From NCBI GenBank assembly GCA_937885475.1, contig CAKZZR010000184.1:1-45972 (forward strand): 45,972 nt of DNA. Direction: 5' to 3'. A program made the translations under genes and the position numbers. How positions within the stretch are numbered: position 1 is the first letter of the stretch; the number at the start of each line of letters is the position of its first letter. Source of the stretch: an uncultured Treponema sp. (GTDB taxonomy: Bacteria; Spirochaetota; Spirochaetia; Treponematales; Treponemataceae). The notes beneath the pieces are model-generated. The model was not told the DNA's origin and searched no databases. It saw only the letters and a program-made list of their open reading frames with translations. Positions 1 through 8,000 of the stretch are shown one piece after another.

Positions 1-71
1 TTTCGTCCCATTCTTTTATCCTATCATATCTCCGACTTTTTTTCTTTTTTTTGTCTATTTCTAGGACTTAG

Positions 72-77
72 TATAAT
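72..77 (+). promoter_or_regulatory. -10 hexamer TATAAT, possibly for a leaderless mRNA
   Basis: A perfect TATAAT lies six bases before a GTG codon at 84 that opens the reading frame encoding the N-terminus of the GGDEF protein. No Shine-Dalgarno sequence is possible in that space. The same 6-base spacing from -10 to start codon occurs before the MBOAT gene, pyrF and the first membrane-protein gene of the two-component operon. A -35 element is not convincing (TTGTCT at 51-56 gives a 15-base spacer). Confidence 0.45.
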
Positions 78-83
78 TCCTGC

Positions 84-260
84 GTGCTTCAGGCAAAGAA
101 CGTGTTCGACATTGCCCACAAATATATAAAGCTTGTGGAACAAAAGCTAGACAACGACAAGAATTCGCCGTTCTACGCGCTCGCCTACATGAATGACTAC
201 ATCATCACGCAAAAAATATACCGCAAGGACTCAGAAAAAAAAATACCGCAAAGCGCTTGA
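84..260 (+). pseudogene. N-terminal part of the GGDEF protein, out of frame with the rest
   Basis: This frame opens after a stop at 69-71, with possible GTG starts at 84 and 102. It reads as a helical, TPR-like segment (for example AKNVFDIAHKYIKLVEQKL) and runs into a TGA at 258-260. Inside an A9 run (235-243) the sense moves to the frame of the large downstream ORF. With eight A instead of nine, the two frames join smoothly as SEKKYRKALELL. The downstream frame's own first residues (MTTSSRKKYTARTQ) look like a wrong-frame translation of the same bases. The cause could be a sequencing indel in a homopolymer, a real mutation, or slippage that makes full-length product from part of the transcripts. 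Confidence 0.6.
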
Positions 261-2322
261 GCTTCTGACCGCGCACGGCTTTTTGAACAACTACGTAACC
301 ACCGCGCTCTGCATTCCATGGCACATCATGACCGACACGCCACGGCTTTCAAAGGTGCTGCCCACAATAGAAAGCGCAATGACTGTTGCTGAACAGCTCG
401 GCAACGAATACGGACTTTCCACCGCATGCAACTGGAAGGGCATTATCCTGCTTCACACCGGAAAACGCACCGAAGCCTCGTTCTGGTACAACAAATGCAA
501 CGAGCTTCGCACAAAAATAGACGACCTGCCGGCAATCATAAAAATCCGCAACGGAATTTCCTACGAATTCCTTATTGCCACAAAATATAAGGAATCCTAC
601 GACCTTCTGAACGATTTTTCTGACCGAATCATGGACCTGCACGAGAACACGGAAATAATCATCACGCTGAACAACATTGCGAACACGCTTTTTTATTCGT
701 GTCATTTTGCCAAGGCGTTTGAATTCTATCAAAAAATCCTGCACCTGCTGTACATCTTTAATTTTGAAAAGCACAACAACACAACCTTTCTGCCGGAATA
801 CAACGACATCATGCTGCATAACATCTACATCAACCTGTATGAGGGCAATATAAACCGCGCAAAAATAGGGCTACACAACGTACAGAACAACGGCCGCCCC
901 ACGACGCTCATAAATGAGCCAATAAAATTAATCATAGAGGCAATTCTTGCACTGGATGCAGAAAACCTTACCGAATCCCAGCGGCTGGTTGCCGAAGCCG
1001 AAGCGTCGTTCTCAAAGTTCAGTTCGGCGCAGGCGTTCCGGCACGTTTTCATTCTGTATGAATACTGCCTGTTCCTTAACCGCCACGGACACAGCGAGCT
1101 TTGCCAAACCTATCTTGAACATGCAAAGGCAATCATCAGGGAATATAATTTTGTCTACTTTTTAGACGGCGACCGCCCCATTACACCACAGGAATATGCG
1201 GCAAAAGTCATTCCATTTGATGAGCCAAAAATTGACCTTCGCGGCTTGGAAGAAAAAATCCGCAAGGAACAAATGATAACGCAGATGCACAAACAGCTCC
1301 GCGCCTCCAAATTCCTGAACAAGGTCATGCTTCTCAGTTCAGACACCCAGAACGAGCAGGCGTATGCGTCAAACATCATTCACGCGCTCATCGACTACAC
1401 CGGCGCAGACGCGGCTTCAATTCACAGTTTTGACGGCATACACTGGCAGGAGCTAGGCGAATTCTCAAAAATCTCGCAGAGCGATATAAGCGATGAAACG
1501 CTTTCCGCGCTTATAAAAACCACGGCGGCAAACCGCGACAGCATCCGCCTTTCGTTCAATAAAAAACACAGCCTATTCGTCTCAAATTTGTCTAAGTTCA
1601 AATATCAGGGGCTGTTGATTCTTGTTCCCGGGGCAGAAACCGACCTTACCAATGACGACATTGAGACGCTTAACATCGCGCTGTCGAACATTCAGGCGCA
1701 GCTCGTAATGAAAAACCAACAGGAGCATTTGCGCTTCATTTCGTCCGTTGACCAGCTTTCAATGCTGCAAAACCGCCGCGCGCTTCAGGAACGGCTTTCT
1801 GTAGAAAGCGAGATGGTGCGCCGATACCTTGTAAAGCGCAACAAACATTTCCAAATGAGCATTTCGTTCATCGATCTGGATAACTTCAAATATATAAACG
1901 ACACCTTCGGACATGAGGCGGGCGACTTTATCATCATGCGCTTTGCTGCCCTTTTAACGGACGTATACCGCAAGGTTGATTTTGTGGCGCGCTTTGGTGG
2001 CGATGAATTTGTCATTTTGCTGCCAAACACGGACTGCGCCGAAGCCTGCCTTGCTGCCGAACGCCTAAAAGCCGCCCTTCAAAAGCAGGAATACTTTGTT
2101 CCTGCGCTAGAAGAGCATCTTGGCAAAAAACTTTCCTATCCACAGGAAAAGCGCCTTGGCTTCAGCATGGGAATCTGCTCCAACTTTGAGCTTGAAGAGC
2201 CAACAAACATGGAGCTTGCGCTGAATAACGCCGACCGTGCGCTGTATTGGTCAAAAAAGCACGGCAAGAACTGCGTAACCGTCTGGTCAGACATAAAGGA
2301 AAACTACACACAGGAAGAATGA
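193..2322 (+). CDS. Diguanylate cyclase (GGDEF) with N-terminal TPR-like repeats and a GAF-like region
   Basis: Likely makes cyclic di-GMP from two GTP. Residues 1-340 are helical repeats of TPR type. A short coiled linker follows near 345-375, then a GAF-like sensory region near 385-505. The GGDEF domain spans about 530-700. The active-site motif is an intact GGDEF at 602-606. An RxxD inhibitory site (RKVD, 593-596) stands five residues upstream, so product inhibition is expected. The metal and substrate region FIDLDNFKYINDTFGH is also present, so the domain should be active. There is no signal peptide or membrane segment, so the protein should be cytoplasmic. The true N-terminus is probably encoded upstream in another frame (84-243), and the ATG at 193 may not be the natural start. 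It converges on the degenerate HD-GYP gene. Confidence 0.88.
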   Translation: MTTSSRKKYTARTQKKKYRKALELLTAHGFLNNYVTTALCIPWHIMTDTPRLSKVLPTIESAMTVAEQLGNEYGLSTACNWKGIILLHTGKRTEASFWYNKCNELRTKIDDLPAIIKIRNGISYEFLIATKYKESYDLLNDFSDRIMDLHENTEIIITLNNIANTLFYSCHFAKAFEFYQKILHLLYIFNFEKHNNTTFLPEYNDIMLHNIYINLYEGNINRAKIGLHNVQNNGRPTTLINEPIKLIIEAILALDAENLTESQRLVAEAEASFSKFSSAQAFRHVFILYEYCLFLNRHGHSELCQTYLEHAKAIIREYNFVYFLDGDRPITPQEYAAKVIPFDEPKIDLRGLEEKIRKEQMITQMHKQLRASKFLNKVMLLSSDTQNEQAYASNIIHALIDYTGADAASIHSFDGIHWQELGEFSKISQSDISDETLSALIKTTAANRDSIRLSFNKKHSLFVSNLSKFKYQGLLILVPGAETDLTNDDIETLNIALSNIQAQLVMKNQQEHLRFISSVDQLSMLQNRRALQERLSVESEMVRRYLVKRNKHFQMSISFIDLDNFKYINDTFGHEAGDFIIMRFAALLTDVYRKVDFVARFGGDEFVILLPNTDCAEACLAAERLKAALQKQEYFVPALEEHLGKKLSYPQEKRLGFSMGICSNFELEEPTNMELALNNADRALYWSKKHGKNCVTVWSDIKENYTQEE

Positions 2323-2343
2323 ACGATACCGTTCGCGCGCATA

Positions 2344-2470
2344 AAAAGGGGATGTCTAATAAGTTCCGTGCATACGGTCATTGAGCCTGTCGAAATGACC
2401 ATACACACTATATATGGTGGTTTCGACAAGCTCAACCACCGAAATTCATTCTTTTTAGACATCCCCTTTT
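2344..2470. repeat. MITE-like palindromic element with 16-bp perfect terminal inverted repeats
   Basis: The ends AAAAGGGGATGTCTAA (2344-2359) and TTAGACATCCCCTTTT (2455-2470) are perfect inverted repeats. Inside are two hairpins. The first has arms GGTCATT/AATGACC (2376-2400) around the core GAGCCTGTCGA. The second has arms GGTGGTT/AACCACC (2416-2440) around the reverse core TCGACAAGCTC. Related ends occur near 18270-18355 and 19294-19388. It fills the gap between two convergent genes and, with its A- and T-rich flanks, could act as a two-way terminator. No coding capacity was seen. Confidence 0.75.
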
Positions 2471-2485
2471 GTTATATCGCTTTGT

Positions 2486-3931
2486 TTAGATAATCGCCTT
2501 CAACGCCGCAAGCACGTCCTTGTCGTACAGGTGCGAATCCTTTTCCAAGCATTCAACGGCAGAATCCTTATCCATGCCGCCTCGGAACGTACGTCGACTT
2601 GAAAGCGCGTTAAAGCTGTCCGCAACACGAATAATCTTCGCAATCTTCGGAATTTTTTCGCCGCTCATGCCAAGGTAGCCGGAACCGTCCTCGTTCTCGT
2701 GATGGAAGTGCGCCGCATCAAAGAAAATCTGCCAATATTTCTTTGGAACAAACGAAAGCTCGTCTTCGGCAAGGTCAATATGGCGGTCAAGCGCCGCTTT
2801 CTGCTCAGCGGCAATGTTTTCTGCAGAAAGAATGTCCGGGTCAATCTGAAGGAATCCTGCGTCATATACCATCGATGCGCAAAAATATACCATCGCCTCG
2901 TGCTGATGAACACCAAGCTTAACTGCAAGCTTATAAACCAATTCAGAAACGTTCTTGGAATTGTTCTTGCGTCCGGAAGCCTGGTCGATTTTTGCGCCCA
3001 AATCCTCACATTTAACGGCAAGCTCGCGCAGCGCCTCCTTTTCTTCAGGGCTGTCCTCAGGCTCTGGCAATGCCTCCTGGCTCCATGTGGACGCACCGGC
3101 AAGCTTAAGCCCCTCGTCGCTATACAGCCCGGCAATGCCGCCAATCATAAGCTGGTTCGTCTGGCTTTGGTTCTGGGCAAGCAGCTTGAACGCTTCGGCA
3201 TACTGCGCCTGCTGAATCTGGCTCTGCTTCATGCTTACGCGCATAATCAGCAGAATCAAGCCGACAATCAAAAGAATGACAATAACGATAACCACAACGA
3301 CAATAAAAATCATCGTCATGCTTTTTTGCGTCTTTTTTGAATCCTCGCGAATCAAGTCTGTCGTCTGTTTTTGCTGCTCAAGACTCTGGCGCATCATTTC
3401 CTTTGTCTGCTCGCCCTGATCAACCATCTTATTTCCAAGCTCCGCTATCGCATCGTTGGTGGAATTCGTAGAATCCTTAATGCTGTCCAAAAAGTCCTTC
3501 TGCTGCTTTTTGTCCGCCGCTTTTTCGGAGGCAACAACGTCAGCCGCAATCTGGCGCAAAAGCTTGGTCAGTTCCGTCGTGTTCACCGCCGGATATTTTT
3601 CCTCAAGGTTCGTCTTGATGTCTATGTACGCGTTCTCGTTGTATTTTCGCTGAATGTTCTTAAGCCGCTGAAGATAAATACTCCGCGCAATAACAAGAAC
3701 ATTCGCCGGAATCACGCCGCCGTTCGTCGTACAAAAATTCAACGTGGCATTGATATTCTTGTAAGCCTCGTCAATATTTCCGTCATCAAATTCCGCATTC
3801 GCTTTCTCAAGATAGCGCTGAACGAGCGCGTCCTGACTTGGCTGTGCAATTGCCGCAGTAGAAACGACAATAAGCCCCATCAGAACAACAAGAAGTGATA
3901 CAATTTTTTTATTCAACCTATTTAATAACAT
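2486..3931 (-). CDS. Membrane-anchored degenerate HD-GYP-like protein
   Basis: An N-terminal signal or anchor segment (residues about 8-30) is followed by a helical, TPR-like extracytoplasmic part. A coiled coil near 150-200 and a very hydrophobic membrane helix near 206-232 come next, then a cytoplasmic HD-GYP-like domain. The domain's second half is recognisable (HHENEDGSGYLG, IPKIAKIIRVADSFNALSSRR), but GYP has become GYL. The usual LHDIGK motif reads VYDAGF, so the metal-binding histidine is missing. Loss of cyclic di-GMP hydrolysis is inferred, and a binding or signalling role is more likely. The start at 3931 is chosen because GGAG lies just upstream of that ATG. It overlaps the stop of the preceding gene by 14 bases, which suggests translational coupling. 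Confidence 0.75.
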   Translation of the reverse strand: MLLNRLNKKIVSLLVVLMGLIVVSTAAIAQPSQDALVQRYLEKANAEFDDGNIDEAYKNINATLNFCTTNGGVIPANVLVIARSIYLQRLKNIQRKYNENAYIDIKTNLEEKYPAVNTTELTKLLRQIAADVVASEKAADKKQQKDFLDSIKDSTNSTNDAIAELGNKMVDQGEQTKEMMRQSLEQQKQTTDLIREDSKKTQKSMTMIFIVVVVIVIVILLIVGLILLIMRVSMKQSQIQQAQYAEAFKLLAQNQSQTNQLMIGGIAGLYSDEGLKLAGASTWSQEALPEPEDSPEEKEALRELAVKCEDLGAKIDQASGRKNNSKNVSELVYKLAVKLGVHQHEAMVYFCASMVYDAGFLQIDPDILSAENIAAEQKAALDRHIDLAEDELSFVPKKYWQIFFDAAHFHHENEDGSGYLGMSGEKIPKIAKIIRVADSFNALSSRRTFRGGMDKDSAVECLEKDSHLYDKDVLAALKAII

Positions 3932-5018
3932 TTTCTGCTCCAATCGCAAGAATTACACCAGCCCGATTTTCAATTCCAGACTCCTTTACATACAACGTGT
4001 CGGTCAAGCCCATGTTGAATGTAACCTTAACCTTTTCCATTTCGGCAATCGGCATCGCAAGGTTCAAGCCGCCGCGTGCCGCCGCTTTCAAATCATCCGT
4101 AGCAAGATGACCAAGCAAATAGTCCGCGTGTCCGCTGAACACTGCCTTTCCTATGTTCACATGATGCAGCCCAAGTCCGAATACCGGCGAGAACAGCGAC
4201 TCGTGAAGCGTCGTTTCGTCGCCACCGTTCATGCGAAGGATGCCCGCAAAACCGGCGCGGAACTGAAGATGTTTTGTAAAGCCAAGCTTTGGCACAACCT
4301 CAAAGTCGCCAAGCATTGTTTTATCATCACCGCTGAACGGAAGCAGAACCGCCTGACCGCCAGCATCTATACCAATATGGAAAGTATCGAACGTATATTC
4401 ATACGTAAAATCACCAGAAATTCCATAGCGGAACGAATTATATGAATTGTCCGTGTCCGTTACAAAGGTGCCGTCAAACATTCCAAAGCGGATATTCCAC
4501 CATGAAGCCGTATATTTTTCGTCCTTGCTGCGGGAATAAACCGTATCGCCTTCCGGTGTTTGCACGGTCTCATACGACTTAACAAGAACAGCCTTCTGCT
4601 TTTCCTTCTCAGCCTGGAACCGCGCAAGTTCATACTGACGGCGCTCCTCAATGGCGCGCTCCTGTTCCTTCTGCTTTTCCAATGCCTCCGAGATGGTGGC
4701 ATACAAATCAACCGCCTCCATGTTCTCCAAATTGTTGTCAATGACAACAAGATCGGCCTTCATGGCAAAATTGTAGTCCTCATCAATAATCAGACGACGA
4801 ATTTTTTTCATCGTGTAATTTTCGACAAGATAATAATTCCGGTCGGTATTGTTCTCACTCAGAATAACGTTCAAATCAGCATCTGACTTATTCACAAAGG
4901 CAATGTCAACCTTGCGATAGATGACCGTAACATAAGCATCAATCGCAAAAGCCGGAATTGCGCTCAGAATAAGGAACACCGCTCCCAAACAGGTCAGGAT
5001 TTTTTTGTTCTTCTTCAT
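3918..5018 (-). CDS. Exported protein with coiled coil and outer-membrane-barrel-like C-terminal part
   Basis: The protein starts with a clear signal peptide (MKKNKKILTCLGAVFLILS, cleavage near AFA). A beta-rich periplasmic region follows, then a charged coiled coil near residues 120-155 (EALEKQKEQERAIEERR). The last 190 residues alternate polar and hydrophobic residues with many aromatic and glycine residues (SWWNIRFGMF, YGISGDFTYEYTF), as in an outer-membrane beta-barrel. The family was not recognised. ATG 5018 is preferred because the signal peptide follows it directly; an ATG at 5027 is the alternative. It begins 10 bases after the stop of the Ig-repeat gene and overlaps the HD-GYP-like gene, so the three form one operon. 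Confidence 0.75.
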   Translation of the reverse strand: MKKNKKILTCLGAVFLILSAIPAFAIDAYVTVIYRKVDIAFVNKSDADLNVILSENNTDRNYYLVENYTMKKIRRLIIDEDYNFAMKADLVVIDNNLENMEAVDLYATISEALEKQKEQERAIEERRQYELARFQAEKEKQKAVLVKSYETVQTPEGDTVYSRSKDEKYTASWWNIRFGMFDGTFVTDTDNSYNSFRYGISGDFTYEYTFDTFHIGIDAGGQAVLLPFSGDDKTMLGDFEVVPKLGFTKHLQFRAGFAGILRMNGGDETTLHESLFSPVFGLGLHHVNIGKAVFSGHADYLLGHLATDDLKAAARGGLNLAMPIAEMEKVKVTFNMGLTDTLYVKESGIENRAGVILAIGAENVIK

Positions 5019-5028
5019 AATCACCATC

Positions 5029-8000
5029 TTAGAATACACTAACTCGTATACCTTCCGCAATCTGCGGAACAAGATTATTGATGTCGACATCCTCAGCACC
5101 CTGTACGTCAGTCGGAATAAACCACAGAGAGAATTCCGTGTAAGCGCTGAATGAGCTGAACATCTTCATCTTCGGGAATGAAACCTTCGGGAATTCAAGC
5201 TGTGCAAGAACCGCCGAAAGAATCTGCGCCTGTCCACTGTTCGTTTCGTTGAAGCGAGAGAACTGGGCACCAATTGCAACATCAGCGCTCAACCATTCCC
5301 AGTCACGACCAAAGAAGTACGCCGCCGGAATATGAGCGATGTTTGCAAGAATCTTGATACCCATTACGTTGTCTCCACCGTAACGCATTTCTGTTCTTGA
5401 GAACGCATCACGCTGTGCCTGTGTGAACTGTCCCCACTGGAACTGAACCTTTACAACGTCATCAAAGAATGTAAGACCAACACCAATGTCAAACAAGGTT
5501 GCACCCCAGAAGTGCCAGTCCAAATACAATCCCTGAATGAACGACGGAACCTCATAAGAAGCCTTGTCGCCCTTTCGCAAGGTAAGCTTAACATTCTTGA
5601 GTCCTACGTCATCACTGGTAAGACCGCTGAACAAAAGCTCCTGATTATAGCGACCACCCTGACTCGGACTGATAAGGCGAATCTTTGGCGACGTATTATC
5701 AATCTGAATAATCGTGCGCTCAATTGCCGTTTCGCCGTTCTTCATTGTAGCGCGAACCAGCATAAAGTGGTAGCCTTCCGGCATATCCTGGTTTTCTACG
5801 CGGTACATCCACTTTTCACCGCGAGAAACCGGTGTGAACGACTTACCGTTATCAAAACTAATCTCAATCTTGTCAACCTTCTTGGAAGCAACCGCAAGCT
5901 TCTTCTCAAGAATCTCGTTAACCTGCTCCTTGGCAACGTTCTTCATCTTTATCTTGGCGATTTCAGTCTCGTCGCCGTCCAAAGAATAACCTGCCGTACC
6001 AATTATGTATGGACGCTCAATAGCAAAGTCGCCGTATACAAAGTTGTCAATCTTTACCCACGGACCTGCGGAATTGTAATCAACCGTCTGCACGCGAGAG
6101 GAAATGACCGTTCCGCCTTCTACCAATGCGTCTACGCGGTACTTGTGCACGCCACTTGCAATCTTGTCGGCAGAAAGATGGAATACAAAGTAGTCGCTGT
6201 CCGTAAGCACCGTCTCGTCAACAAACGCGCCGTCAATATAAAGCGAAAGCTTTTCAATCGGCTTGTCGGCCTCGGCGTTTCCGTAAATGTTGAATTCACC
6301 CTGCTTATGCTCGCCGTTCAGCGGGTACAGCAAATTTACCGTTGCAAGCGGCTTTGCCTTATCAAGCCGTATGTTGCGGCTGATATGCGTTGCGTTCATC
6401 GCCTTATCAAGGGCGGTAAGCTCAATGTTATACGAACCGTTCTCAAGAGAAGAGATGTCGATGTTCTGCGCTATGATTCGGTCGCGCTTGAAGTCTATGC
6501 GCTGCATGTTGCGCGGAACGCTCTTTCCGTCCAAACTGCGGATAGAAACGAACAATTCCGTAATATCGACGTTATCAAACGCATAACCACTGTAGAACAA
6601 CGGACCTGTCGTAGTTGAATAGTCCAACGGATAGTCAAGAATCATCTCCGGCGACTCATTATCAATGTTCAGCAAGCTGGAATACAGCGCCTCGATTCCG
6701 TATTTATCAATAATCTTAAGGAAGACAACGCTCGTTCCGTTTGGAATTGCATGCGTGTCGAACGTGTACGACCAATCTTCCGTACCAATGACATTGTTGT
6801 AGCTGCTTCCGTTATCAACAGAAACGAATACTTTATCTATGCCGTTATTATCGCTTGAAACGCCGGAAAGCGTAATCGTTCCCTTGTTTGCGCTCTCAAT
6901 CTTTGGAAGCAGAACCGCACCGCGCGGCTCCTCTGTAGAAACGCGAATCTTGCGCTCTGCAACCGGTCCTTTTACTCCGTGAATGTCAACGGCATATACG
7001 TAAATGGTATGCTCATTGTCCGTCATCGTAGAGAACGGAATATCGATGGAGAAGCTGGTAGACGGCTCCTCAAGCTTTTTATATTCGCCGCGGTCAATGC
7101 GGTAATAGATTGTAGATGGACCGTCATCATCAAGAACGACGCCAGAAATCGTAAAATCACGCGTGATGACCTCATTGTCCGTCGGAAGATGAATTTCCGA
7201 AATCGGAAGGTCTGACTGCGCATCAATAATGAACTGCCATGACTCAACGGTTCCAGTGTTTCCGCCCGCATCCACAAACTGGAATTCCATGGAATCGTCA
7301 ATCGGGCGCTCTGTGCTTCCTACGTGCGTAAGAATGGCAAAGCTTTCATGCTCAATCTCGTGACGCTGCTTTCCACCCTTGTCTGTTGGCGGCGCAACAT
7401 AGAACGCCTTCTCAAAGAAGCCGTTGTCCGTAACATTGAATACGATAAGGTTCTCGCCGTTTACAACGTCATCCGCGCTCGGCACAAGAATCTGCGCCTG
7501 TGGCGGCGTTGTATCCTTAAAGAACGCCGTATGATCATAAGAAACATTTCCTGCAACGTCGAATACGCGCACGTCAAGCTTTGCAAGTCCGTCCTCGATG
7601 CCGGAATAATCAACCGTTGCCGTAAAGGTTGCGCCAATGCCGCCGCGCTCCGTGAACGTCATGGAAAGCGGCTTCCAGGTTTTTCCTTCATCAATAGAAT
7701 AATCTCCGGCTTTTACGCCGTTCGGGTCGGCAGCCGTTCCGGTAATGCGGACGGTATTCTTTGTCCACGAATGAATCTCCGGTGAGGAAATATGCACCTC
7801 CGGCGCACCGGAGTCAACGATGATGCGGATTGCAGGCGAAACATACGTCGTCTTGTTTGAATCACGCACACGCACCGCTACGTTTGGATAAATACCATCC
7901 TTTACAGCCTTTATGCTTACAATCGTGTCATCATAAGAGAATTCAAGTCCGTCGGAAGGCGAAACCATTTCTGCCGTCCAAGAAAGACCTGTGATATTCG

